Assembly (NCBI GenBank): GCA_041175665.1 | Contig: JBEDEM010000009.1 | Location: 1 to 43,985 of the forward strand | Source of the DNA: UBA3064 sp016868095 | Lineage (GTDB): Bacteria; Pseudomonadota; Gammaproteobacteria; Burkholderiales; Burkholderiaceae_E | Length of the DNA: 43,985 bases | Direction of reading: 5' to 3' | Part shown: piece after piece, positions 23,234 through 31,635 of the stretch | Layout: every line of letters starts with the position of its first letter | Position numbering within the stretch: position 1 is the first letter of the stretch | Position numbers and translations under genes: made by a program | Notes under the pieces: model-generated | Seen by the model: only the letters and a program-made list of their open reading frames with translations | What the model was told of the DNA's origin: nothing | Database searches by the model: none

Positions 23234-26122
23234 ATGCCTGCTCAACCAAAATCCACAGCCTCTAAGTCTTCCTCGGCCGCTAAAAAAGCGAGCCCTGCCA
23301 CCAGCAAAAAGGCGGCTGCGGCGTCTACACAAGCCGACGACATCGCAAGCGCTGATGAGATGCCAAAAAAAGGCCCGGTGAAAAATAAAGCGCCGCTGCA
23401 AGATGCTGGTCAACAAACCCCAAAGCAGGTAAAGAAAAAGGCCGCGATCGCTGAGGCTCCAACGACCCCGCAGGACAAGGCCGAAGAGCAAGCGCCCGCT
23501 AATCAGGCAGCAGCTAAGAAGGCATCGGCTAAGCAAGCAACGGCTAAGCAAACACCAACAAAGCAAGCAAGGGCTGACCAAACACCATCAAAGCAAGTAA
23601 AGGCCGAGCAGGCAACCGCCACGCAAGCTTTGGCCGAAGTTGAGCATGCTCAAGAGCCCAAGGCAAAGCCAGCGTCCAAAGCAGCAACAAAAATCGCTAA
23701 GCCTAAGGCTGAGCAAAAAAAGTCTGCCGAGTTGAGCGAGGCTGTTGTGCTTACACAAGCCCCTGTTGCAGTTGAAAAGAAGGCAGCGAAGCCTGAAAAA
23801 ACAGCGACAAAATTTGAAAACGCAGCAATAACGGCTGAAAAGCCAGCCGAAAAGGCTGAAAAGCCCTCTGCAAAGCCCGACAAAGCGGCCAGCAAGGGCG
23901 ATCAAACTCCTGCAAAAAAAGCGTCTACTGCGACCAAAGCCCCTACTGCAACCAAAGCTAAGGGCAAAGCCAAGGCGAAGGCGATCGACGCAGATGATCT
24001 TGGTGACGACGACCTTGACATGGACTTGGCAGAACACGACGCTGACAAAAAGCCACGATCCAAGGATGCTGCCAAGACCAAGCGTGGAAGACCTAAGAAA
24101 TCGGCGGAAGGCGATAGCGCAGACAGCGATTCCGAGGATTTGATTGCGGGTGATGAGGACTTTGGCGACGAAGAGGTGCCGCCAGAGATTGAAGAAGTCG
24201 AAGCGATCGAGGCCGCACCCAAACCCAAGGGTCGCAGGGCAAGTGCTAAAGAGAAAGCGCTTATCAAGGAGGCTTTCGCAAGACGCGCACTCTCCGAGGA
24301 AGAGCTCGAGGCCAAGCGAAACAAGCTCAAGCAGCTCATCAGGCTTGGTAAAGAGCGTCGCTACTTGACCTATGGTGAGATCAACGATCATCTTGGCGAA
24401 GACCTTGTCGATGCCGAAGCGATCGAGTCGATCATTACCACTTTCAACGATATGGGGATACAGGTCTTTGATCAGGCGCCCGATGCCGAGACGCTGATCA
24501 TTTCCTCGGATGCCCCGGTGGTTGCAAACGACGACGATGCCGAAGAAGAGGCTGAAGCGGCCTTATCTACGGTTGATAGCGATTTTGGTCGCACCACCGA
24601 TCCGGTGCGCATGTATATGCGCGAGATGGGTTCGGTCGAGCTTCTAACGCGTGAAGGCGAGATCGAAATCGCTAAGCGGATCGAAGAGGGGCTCAAGGAC
24701 ATGGTGATGGCCATCTCAGCTTGCCCCATGACCGTGCAGGAAATTCTCAACGACGCTGATGCGGTTCGTGAGGGTAAAAAGCGTGTCGACGAGGTAGTCG
24801 ACGGGATCGTTGATCCAAATGCTGCCGAGCCAGATCCTGCGCCCCCCTCACAGGCAGCCGATTTTGCCGATGAGGAAGAAGAGGGCGCGGCGCTAAGTGC
24901 CAAGCTTGAAGAGCTTAAGGGTTTGGCCCTTGAGCGATTCGATAGGATCCGCGTGGGCTTTGATCAAATGAAGGCAGCATTTGACCAGCAAGCCTATCAA
25001 TCCGAAAGCTATAAGGTTGCACAGCAATCGATACAAGATGTATTACTTGAAATTCGTTTTACCGCCAAGATGGTTGAGCGTTTGGCCGACACCCTTCGCG
25101 GGCAGGTCGAGCGGGTTCGGGCCTTTGAGCGACAGTTAGGCAATCTTTGCGTGCATCGGGTTGGCATGTCTCATAGCCACTTTGTGGCTAATTTCCCGGG
25201 CAACGAAACGAACCTGCTTTGGGCCGAACAACAATTACAACAAGAGCAAGCCTGGAATGGTGTGCTGCGTCGAAACGTTCCCGCAGTACAGGATATCCAA
25301 CAAAAATTGATCGATCTACAGGCACTAGTACTTTTGCCACTCGGTGACTTGAAAGCGATCCACAAGCGCATGGTTGCTGGTGAGCAAAAAGCAAGGCGCG
25401 CCAAAAAGGAAATGACCGAGGCGAATCTGCGTCTTGTGATCTCAATTGCTAAGAAATATACCAACCGAGGTCTTCAATTTCTTGACCTGATCCAGGAAGG
25501 CAATATCGGATTGATGAAGGCGGTCGATAAATTCGAGTATCGCCGTGGTTATAAATTCTCAACTTATGCAACCTGGTGGATTCGGCAAGCGATCACCCGC
25601 TCGATTGCCGATCAAGCGCGTACGATTCGCATACCGGTTCATATGATCGAAACGATCAATAAAATGAATCGGATTTCCCGGCAGATTCTTCAGGAAACGG
25701 GGCAGGAACCTGATCCAGCGACTTTGGCCGAGCGCATGGACATGCCCGAAGACAAAATTCGCAAAATTCTCAAAATTGCCAAAGAGCCCATTTCAATGGA
25801 AACACCAATCGGCGATGATGATGACTCGCATTTGGGAGATTTCATCGAGGATACGACCACGCTTGCACCGTCCGATGCAGCCTTACACGAGTCGATGCGA
25901 GATGTGGTCAAAGAAGTGCTTGATTCGCTAACGCCCCGCGAAGCCAAGGTCTTACGTATGCGATTCGGTGTGGAAATGAGCACTGACCATACGCTTGAGG
26001 AAGTTGGTAAACAATTCGATGTCACCCGTGAGCGCATTCGGCAGATTGAGGCTAAGGCTTTGAGAAAACTTAGGCACCCAAGCCGCTCCGATAAGCTTAA
26101 GAGTTTTCTCGAGGGCGGCTAG
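23234..26122 (+). CDS. rpoD: primary sigma factor RpoD with a very long N-terminal extension
   Basis: This is the housekeeping sigma-70, 962 residues against 613 in E. coli. Region 1.1 starts only near residue 360 (LIRLGKERRYLTYGEINDHL). Region 1.2 is DPVRMYMREMGSVELLTREGE (456-476). A non-conserved domain spans about 485-700. Region 2 contains LDLIQEGNIGLMKAVDKFEY (750-769) and STYATWWIRQAITRSIADQA (776-795). Region 4 has the helix-turn-helix LEEVGKQFDVTRERIRQIEA (921-940). These parts look fully conserved. The first 250 residues are about one-fifth Lys and one-quarter Ala by hand count. Then comes an acidic stretch (251-330) containing an AT-hook-like KRGRPKK at 283-289. GGGA lies about nine bases before the ATG. 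Confidence 0.97.
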   Translation: MPAQPKSTASKSSSAAKKASPATSKKAAAASTQADDIASADEMPKKGPVKNKAPLQDAGQQTPKQVKKKAAIAEAPTTPQDKAEEQAPANQAAAKKASAKQATAKQTPTKQARADQTPSKQVKAEQATATQALAEVEHAQEPKAKPASKAATKIAKPKAEQKKSAELSEAVVLTQAPVAVEKKAAKPEKTATKFENAAITAEKPAEKAEKPSAKPDKAASKGDQTPAKKASTATKAPTATKAKGKAKAKAIDADDLGDDDLDMDLAEHDADKKPRSKDAAKTKRGRPKKSAEGDSADSDSEDLIAGDEDFGDEEVPPEIEEVEAIEAAPKPKGRRASAKEKALIKEAFARRALSEEELEAKRNKLKQLIRLGKERRYLTYGEINDHLGEDLVDAEAIESIITTFNDMGIQVFDQAPDAETLIISSDAPVVANDDDAEEEAEAALSTVDSDFGRTTDPVRMYMREMGSVELLTREGEIEIAKRIEEGLKDMVMAISACPMTVQEILNDADAVREGKKRVDEVVDGIVDPNAAEPDPAPPSQAADFADEEEEGAALSAKLEELKGLALERFDRIRVGFDQMKAAFDQQAYQSESYKVAQQSIQDVLLEIRFTAKMVERLADTLRGQVERVRAFERQLGNLCVHRVGMSHSHFVANFPGNETNLLWAEQQLQQEQAWNGVLRRNVPAVQDIQQKLIDLQALVLLPLGDLKAIHKRMVAGEQKARRAKKEMTEANLRLVISIAKKYTNRGLQFLDLIQEGNIGLMKAVDKFEYRRGYKFSTYATWWIRQAITRSIADQARTIRIPVHMIETINKMNRISRQILQETGQEPDPATLAERMDMPEDKIRKILKIAKEPISMETPIGDDDDSHLGDFIEDTTTLAPSDAALHESMRDVVKEVLDSLTPREAKVLRMRFGVEMSTDHTLEEVGKQFDVTRERIRQIEAKALRKLRHPSRSDKLKSFLEGG
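23504..23638 (+). repeat. degenerate 15-base (5-residue) repeats inside rpoD
   Basis: Residues 91-135 of RpoD divide into nine units of five: QAAAK, KASAK, QATAK, QTPTK, QARAD, QTPSK, QVKAE, QATAT, QALAE. Eight of nine start with Gln, and position four or five is usually Ala, Lys or acidic. Each unit is 15 bases, so gain or loss of units keeps the frame. Confidence 0.8.
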
Positions 26123-26131
26123 CCAAGACTT

Positions 26132-27115
26132 ATGAAACAAACGGCCGTTGGCGTCATTGGCCTGGGTGCGGTTGGTACGCGCACCTTGAGCTATCTTTTA
26201 CAAGACCCTGCTCTGCGAGTGAGCGCAATGTGGGACCCGGCCATCGAGTCAGCGACCCATGAGCAGGTGATGAAGGCGCAAAGCGCTGGCGCGCGTTTTG
26301 CTGACAGTGCGGATGATGTTGTTGATCATAGCGATCTGATTTATATCGCAACCCCTCCGAAATTTCACCGCCGCTATGCTGAGCTTGTGCTTGAGGCAGG
26401 AAAGCTTTGTTGGTGCGAGAAGCCGCTTTCTGTTTCAGAAGTCGATGCCAGGGCAATGCTCGATGCGGCGCATCGCTCAGGTCTGCCGACAGCTGTTAAC
26501 TTCGCCTACGCTTCTGCATGGTGTGCACAAAGCCTACAAAGCTTAGTAGGCCCTGGGACTTCGCTTGGGGCGGTGCGCGGTATGTCAATTCGCCTTCACT
26601 TTAAGGCCTGGCCTAGGCCATTCCAAGCCCATGCCACATGGCTTGCCCAGCGCGAAGAGGGTGGCTTTGTTCGTGAAGTCTTATCGCACCATGTTTATCT
26701 GGCGCAACGATTGCTCGGCCCACTACAACGCTTATCTCACGCGATTAGCTATCCGACGGCGACTCAAGTACGGGAGCATGCAAATGAAACCGAGATCGCA
26801 TTGATCGCATCGCTACAAAGTGAAAAGGCAATCGCAGTGCAGGTCGCTGCCATGGTGGGTGGTTGGCGCGACGCAACCGAACTGATGGTCTTTTGTGATC
26901 ACGGAGCCGCTCGCATCAGCGACTGGTATCGCCTGGATATTGATGACGGTGCTGGTTTTAAAAACATGGCGGAATCTTCAAATGATCCACGCGATGCGGC
27001 CTATCGAAAGCAAGCTGCACATATTGCCGATTTTGCACAGGGTAAACCTCACACCTGGGCGAGTTTTGAAGATGCCTGGCAGGTGCAGTCGCTTATTGAG
27101 TCGTTGCTGCGCTGA
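26132..27115 (+). CDS. Gfo/Idh/MocA family NAD(P)-dependent oxidoreductase
   Basis: This 327-residue protein begins with a Rossmann fold, GVIGLGAVGTRTL (residues 7-19), then YIATPPKFHRRYAELVLEAGK and CEKPLS, where Lys97 of the EKP motif is the usual catalytic or binding lysine. The C-terminal half has GGFVREVLSHHVYLAQRLLG, matching the family's substrate domain with a histidine pair. Substrates are commonly sugars, inositols or related polyols; none can be named here. It starts nine bases after rpoD, but the function is unrelated and it may be read through from rpoD. Confidence 0.87.
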   Translation: MKQTAVGVIGLGAVGTRTLSYLLQDPALRVSAMWDPAIESATHEQVMKAQSAGARFADSADDVVDHSDLIYIATPPKFHRRYAELVLEAGKLCWCEKPLSVSEVDARAMLDAAHRSGLPTAVNFAYASAWCAQSLQSLVGPGTSLGAVRGMSIRLHFKAWPRPFQAHATWLAQREEGGFVREVLSHHVYLAQRLLGPLQRLSHAISYPTATQVREHANETEIALIASLQSEKAIAVQVAAMVGGWRDATELMVFCDHGAARISDWYRLDIDDGAGFKNMAESSNDPRDAAYRKQAAHIADFAQGKPHTWASFEDAWQVQSLIESLLR

Positions 27116-27161
27116 CGAAAAGGTCTTGACGCGAATCACTCGTCTAAGCCTTGCCGCTAGC

Positions 27162-27245
27162 CAATCGCTTCGGACTCCCCGCGATTCAACCGCTTAGGAC
27201 TTACCTAGACTCAATCGCTTCGGACTCACCGCGATTCAATCGCTT
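27162..27245. repeat. two imperfect 34-base direct repeats, 50-base period
   Basis: Copy 1 (27162-27195) and copy 2 (27212-27245) differ at two bases. Each can form a short hairpin, AATCGC with GCGATT. Copy 2 contains the stop codon and last residues of the ABC-F gene; copy 1 lies just beyond it in the convergent gap. Confidence 0.8.
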
Positions 27246-29049
27246 GAAGGGCTTCCCATCGCTCTAATAAGGCGAGTAATTCATCGTCGATCTGATCAAC
27301 TCTTGCCTTGTCTTGGCGCATTTGTTCGGGTCCGAGGCGGTAATAATCACTCGAAGACATAGCCGCCTGTATCTTTGTCTGCTCTACTTCTAAAGCTTCG
27401 ATTCTTTCGGGCATTGTGTCGAGTTCACGTTGCTCTTTATAGCTAAGTTTACGGCGGGCGTTGGTGCTCGTCGCTTGGACGCTGGCGGATGCAGGCAAGG
27501 CTGATGCATTTGACGATTTTGCTGCGAGCTTGGTTGATTCAGTGAGCCACTCACCACCTTGATCGATCCAGTCACTATAACCACCGGGGTATTCACGCCA
27601 CAAGCCTTCACCTTGGGCAACCAGGGTTTGAGTGGCTACTGCATCCATGAACGCACGATCATGGCTGACAAGCAAGACACTGCCCTCGTATTCTTGCAAA
27701 CTCGATTCTAATAATTCTAGCGTTTCCAGATCAAGATCGTTCGTTGGCTCATCAAGAATCAGCAAATTGGCTGGCCGAGCAAATAGCCTTGCGAGCAAAA
27801 GTCGATTCCTCTCGCCGCCCGATAGGGTTTTGACCGGTGACTGGGCGCGGCGTGGTGAGAACAAAAAATCTCCTAAATAGCTCATGACATGCATGCGCTT
27901 ACCAGCAATGTCAATCCAGTCCGAACCAGGGCTAATCGTTTGCGCAACGCTGCGCTCTTCATCAAGTTGCTCACGCATTTGGTCAAAATAGGCAAGCTGC
28001 CATTGAGTGCCTTGCTTTACCTGACCTTCAGTGGGCTTGAGTTGACCGAGTGCCAGACGGATCAGCGTTGACTTACCGATTCCATTGGGACCTATGAGGG
28101 CGACGCGATCGCCGCGCATCAAGACCCAATCGAGTGATTTCACAAGCACGCGTCCGTTGGGCGTCCGGTAACCTAGTGATGTACATTCTAGAACTTGCTT
28201 GCCAGAACGCTCACCACTGTCTAATCTCATCTTGACCTGTCCCACGCGTTGCCTGCGCGCCTCGCGAGCTTCACGCAGCGCTTCAAGTCGTCTCACCCTG
28301 CCTTGGTTGCGCTTGCGTCTTGCTTCAACGCCTTGACGAATCCAAGTTTCCTCTTCGGCCCAGAAGCGATCGAAGCGTCTTTGTGCCTGATCTTCAGCTG
28401 CCCATTGATCGGCACGCAAGCGTTGATAATCCGCAAAGCGACCCGGATAGTTACGCAGGATGCCGCGTTCGAGTTCGACGATGCGATTGACCACGCGGTC
28501 CAGAAAGTGACGATCATGCGTGATGACAATGCTTGTACTCACCCGCTCCATGGACTCTTCCAACAGGCGAATTGCTGCCAAGTCGAGATGATTGGTCGGC
28601 TCGTCGAGTAATAGCAAATCAGGCTTTAAAGCGAATGCCAGGGCGAGCGCTGCCCTCTTTCGTTCACCGCCGGATAAGCCCTGCAAGGGCCGGTCTGGGT
28701 CAAGCCCAAAACGATCGAGCCAGGCTCGAATATCGGCTAGCGCTTGCCAAGCGGCGGGCTCTTCGGGCGAGGCGCTTAAGTCGGCTCTGGCCAAAAGGCT
28801 CAGATAAAGACTCTCCCGCTCGATCAAATCGGGCTCTTGCTCAACTGCAACACAGTAAAGGCCGTCTTCGCGCTGAATGAGTCCATCATCGGCATGGATC
28901 GAGCCGGCAATAAGCTTGAGTAAAGAGGACTTGCCGCTGCCATTTCTTCCGATAAGCCCGAGCTTATCGCCGCGTTGAACCGAAAGCGAAGCGCCGTCAA
29001 GCAACGGTAAATCGCCAAAGGCAAGCTGCATGTTAATTAGTTGTATCAA
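27226..29049 (-). CDS. uup: ABC-F family ATPase, Uup type
   Basis: This 607-residue protein has two ABC domains and no membrane segment. Domain 1 has GRNGSGKSS near residue 36, LSGGERKRAALALA and LLLLDEPTNHLD. Domain 2 has GPNGIGKST, LSGGERNRLLLARLF and LLILDEPTNDLD. Between them is a basic helical linker. The C-terminus carries a coiled coil (ERIEALEVEQTKIQ to ELLALLERWEAL), as in Uup, which binds branched DNA and affects transposon excision in E. coli, and acts on ribosomes. It starts at a TTG at 29049 (MIQLINMQLAFGD); ATG 29031 is an alternative. Confidence 0.9.
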   Translation of the reverse strand: MIQLINMQLAFGDLPLLDGASLSVQRGDKLGLIGRNGSGKSSLLKLIAGSIHADDGLIQREDGLYCVAVEQEPDLIERESLYLSLLARADLSASPEEPAAWQALADIRAWLDRFGLDPDRPLQGLSGGERKRAALALAFALKPDLLLLDEPTNHLDLAAIRLLEESMERVSTSIVITHDRHFLDRVVNRIVELERGILRNYPGRFADYQRLRADQWAAEDQAQRRFDRFWAEEETWIRQGVEARRKRNQGRVRRLEALREAREARRQRVGQVKMRLDSGERSGKQVLECTSLGYRTPNGRVLVKSLDWVLMRGDRVALIGPNGIGKSTLIRLALGQLKPTEGQVKQGTQWQLAYFDQMREQLDEERSVAQTISPGSDWIDIAGKRMHVMSYLGDFLFSPRRAQSPVKTLSGGERNRLLLARLFARPANLLILDEPTNDLDLETLELLESSLQEYEGSVLLVSHDRAFMDAVATQTLVAQGEGLWREYPGGYSDWIDQGGEWLTESTKLAAKSSNASALPASASVQATSTNARRKLSYKEQRELDTMPERIEALEVEQTKIQAAMSSSDYYRLGPEQMRQDKARVDQIDDELLALLERWEALQAIESR

Positions 29050-29192
29050 TCAATTCTCACTTCATGGGCTTCAAATCATAGACATCAAAGCTTGCAACAA
29101 AAGCTCAAGGAGCGCGCGGGGCCAAGTTGGACAGAACGAGACCATGCTGGACTGAGCTGAGCCTACAATGATAACGATGGCGCTAAACAACG

Positions 29193-30779
29193 ATGGCAGT
29201 GACTGAATCCTCCTTACATGCAAAGCTTGGTGACAGTGCTTTGCTGCGACCGGTTTCTGATGTGATGCAATCGCAATTGCTGCGTTGTTCGCAGCATGAA
29301 CCGCTAGGCATGGCACTAGCGAAAATGCAAAAGCAGTCGGTCGGCTCGATTTTGGTTGATTGTGATGATGGAAGCACCGGTATTCTTACCCGAACCGACC
29401 TTATTGAGCGGATCATTTTGCCTCGACTCGAACTCGATTGCACCGTCGACAAAGTGATGAGTCATCCCATACACAGCTTGCCCCTTGAGAGTTCGGTACT
29501 TGATGCGATGCAGGCCATGATGCGCTGGCGACTTCGGCATCTGCCAATTACCTCGGGCGGATCGATTATCGGCCTCTTAAGTGAGCATGATCTGATGCGG
29601 CAGCATCGAAATCGACCCGATCGTCTGATGGTGTCAATCGATAGAGCCCAAGACGAAGCAGCATTGATTCTTGTTGCAAAGCAGGCCGGCGACATTGCGA
29701 GGCAGTTGCACCGCGAAGGGCTCGGCGCTCTCCATATTGCGAAGATGATGGCATTGCTTAACGATGCACTCACCCGACGAGCGATCGAACTCATTTTCCG
29801 CGGCGACGATCAGCACGACCTTGCTGATCAGCCCTGGGCCTGGCTAGCGCTCGGTTCTGAGGCGCGTGCCGAACAAACGATTGTTACCGATCAAGACAAT
29901 GCATTGGTTGTTGGCGATGAGTCCCTGGTTCCACGCTTTTTGGATATCGCTATGAAAGTCAACCACTTGCTTGATCGGATGGGCTTTCCCCTATGCCAGG
30001 GGGGTGTCATGGCCATGCATGAGGATTGGTGTATGAGCCTTGAGCGCTGGCTCGATCAGGCGCAAGCTTGGTTGAAAAGTCCAAATCCAAGAGCGATTCT
30101 CAAAGCGCAGATCGCACTCGATTTTAGATGGATTGCTGGCGACCGCTTGCTTGTTGAATCGCTTGAAAAAGGCATGGCGACGATTTTTGCCCAGCGCAGC
30201 GCTGATCCGCTTCAAAGCGCCGCACGCCAGTCCTTTTTTCGAACTATGCTCACTGACTTGCTTGAGCGTGGTGTGCAAGCAGTGCCTGCAGAATGGCAGC
30301 TTGGCCTTTATCGCATGATCGGTGGTGCTCGTACCAAGCGCTTATGTCAGCGCGATATAAAGCTTCATGGCACCGCGCTGATTGTCGATGCGGTGAGATT
30401 TCTGGTACTGAGTAAGCTGAGTCCTGGTCAATGGATGCCTCATGGAACTGTTGAACGTTTGCAATGGTTAGAACATGACAATATCTTGAGCAAAGACGAA
30501 GCTTCAGCCCTGATCGAAGCTTTTGAAGCCTTAACGCATTGGCGATTGGAAAAGCAGATGGCTATGCTTGCCGAGCGATCAGACCAAGACAGATCAGACC
30601 AGGAGAGATCAGACCAGGAGAGGTCTGCTCCAAGCAATCGAGGATCAGGCCGGGAAATCCCCGCTTCGAATCACATCGATCTGCTCTTGCTCCATAGCAA
30701 TCAACGCGCGCACTTTAGGGATTACATGCAAAGTATCGCTCAGTTAAGAGAGCGCTTGCGCATGGATTTCGCTGCTTAG
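29193..30779 (+). CDS. CBS-domain nucleotidyltransferase (DUF294 family)
   Basis: This 528-residue soluble protein has two CBS domains (about residues 20-75 and 82-137), which usually bind adenine nucleotides. A GlnD-like nucleotidyltransferase domain follows with GSEARAEQTIVTDQDNAL (Gly221-Ser222, Asp233, Asp235 in TDQD). A DUF294 C-terminal helical domain comes next. Relatives are annotated as putative signal-transduction nucleotidyltransferases with unproven targets. Near the C-terminus RSDQD, RSDQE, RSDQE is encoded by a 15-base tandem repeat. It is followed by a metallophosphoesterase 19 bases later. Confidence 0.88.
   Translation: MAVTESSLHAKLGDSALLRPVSDVMQSQLLRCSQHEPLGMALAKMQKQSVGSILVDCDDGSTGILTRTDLIERIILPRLELDCTVDKVMSHPIHSLPLESSVLDAMQAMMRWRLRHLPITSGGSIIGLLSEHDLMRQHRNRPDRLMVSIDRAQDEAALILVAKQAGDIARQLHREGLGALHIAKMMALLNDALTRRAIELIFRGDDQHDLADQPWAWLALGSEARAEQTIVTDQDNALVVGDESLVPRFLDIAMKVNHLLDRMGFPLCQGGVMAMHEDWCMSLERWLDQAQAWLKSPNPRAILKAQIALDFRWIAGDRLLVESLEKGMATIFAQRSADPLQSAARQSFFRTMLTDLLERGVQAVPAEWQLGLYRMIGGARTKRLCQRDIKLHGTALIVDAVRFLVLSKLSPGQWMPHGTVERLQWLEHDNILSKDEASALIEAFEALTHWRLEKQMAMLAERSDQDRSDQERSDQERSAPSNRGSGREIPASNHIDLLLLHSNQRAHFRDYMQSIAQLRERLRMDFAA
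30576..30620 (+). repeat. three 15-base tandem repeats inside the DUF294 gene
   Basis: Units at 30576-30590, 30591-30605 and 30606-30620; the last two are identical (AGATCAGACCAGGAG) and the first has four changes. They encode RSDQD/RSDQE. Copy-number change would keep the reading frame. Confidence 0.9.
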
Positions 30780-30798
30780 TTTTTGAAGGTTTAACGCG

Positions 30799-31635
30799 AT
30801 GCATCGAACGATTCGTATTCAGATCGCCTCCGATCTGCATCTTGAAATGTTCAGAAAGCCCTTTCCGAACTGGTATCGGGTTGATCGTTTAGATGCAGAC
30901 AGGGCAGACCTGCTCGTGCTCGCAGGCGATATTCATAATGGTGTTGAGGCTATCCGCTGCTTCGCCGATTGGCCTATCCCTGTGCTTTACGTTCCGGGTA
31001 ACCATGAATATTATGAAACAAGGATCGATCTAGCTTTAGCGGCATTACGTGAAGCGGCTCGTGGCACCATGGTGCAGGTTTTGTCCCAAGACGTCACAAT
31101 CGTACAGGGCGTGCGCTTTATTGGTTGCACGCTTTGGACCGATTATGAGCTTCTCGGTACAGGCATAAGAAAGACGTTGGCCATGCAAACCTGTGAACGT
31201 TTCATGGTTGACCATCGATTGATTCAAGGCCTTGATGCCAAGCGAAAGCGTTTCTTACCCGAAGATGCATTGCAGATTCATCAGCGTGAACGTACATGGT
31301 TGACTGAACAATTGCACGAAGTCTTCTGTGGACCGACGGTAGCTATCACGCATCATGGTGTTCATCCAAAGTCTGTCCATCCGCGGTTTGCGAAGCATCC
31401 CGCAAATCCAGGTTTTATATCAGACCTTGGCAGCCCTTTGAGCCTTGCAGATCTTTGGATTCATGGCCATGTTCATAATAGTTTTGATTACATGGTTGGA
31501 AGCACACGCGTTGTGGTAAACCCAGGCAGCTATGCCTTAAACATTGCGCAGGCCAATAGCCCAGACGCCTTGCTATGGGAGAATCCTCAGTTCGATCCGG
31601 CAAAGATTGTGCCATTGCAATGGGAGCTGTCATGA
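30799..31635 (+). CDS. metallophosphoesterase (calcineurin-like)
   Basis: This 278-residue enzyme shows the metallophosphoesterase motifs in order: SDLHLE, LAGDIHNG, PGNHEYYE, ITHHGVHP and HGHVHNSFDY, which hold the two-metal centre. VVNPGSYALN follows. It resembles cytosolic Icc/YfcE-like predicted phosphohydrolases. The substrate is unknown; its position directly after a nucleotidyltransferase suggests, but does not show, a nucleotide or protein-nucleotide bond. GAAGG lies nine bases before the ATG. The stop overlaps the next gene's start as ATGA. Confidence 0.9.
   Translation: MHRTIRIQIASDLHLEMFRKPFPNWYRVDRLDADRADLLVLAGDIHNGVEAIRCFADWPIPVLYVPGNHEYYETRIDLALAALREAARGTMVQVLSQDVTIVQGVRFIGCTLWTDYELLGTGIRKTLAMQTCERFMVDHRLIQGLDAKRKRFLPEDALQIHQRERTWLTEQLHEVFCGPTVAITHHGVHPKSVHPRFAKHPANPGFISDLGSPLSLADLWIHGHVHNSFDYMVGSTRVVVNPGSYALNIAQANSPDALLWENPQFDPAKIVPLQWELS

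Noticed and set aside
23588..24391. Open frame of 267 codons on the minus strand inside rpoD, with other long minus-strand frames nearby
   Set aside because: It is the mirror of the Lys/Ala-rich, low-complexity sigma tail, which lacks stop codons in complement. Its product is Leu/Cys/Phe-rich without any recognisable family.
26123..27225. tRNA gene after rpoD, as found in some proteobacteria
   Set aside because: The MocA-type gene starts nine bases after rpoD and the following gap holds only the 34-base repeats; no cloverleaf was seen.
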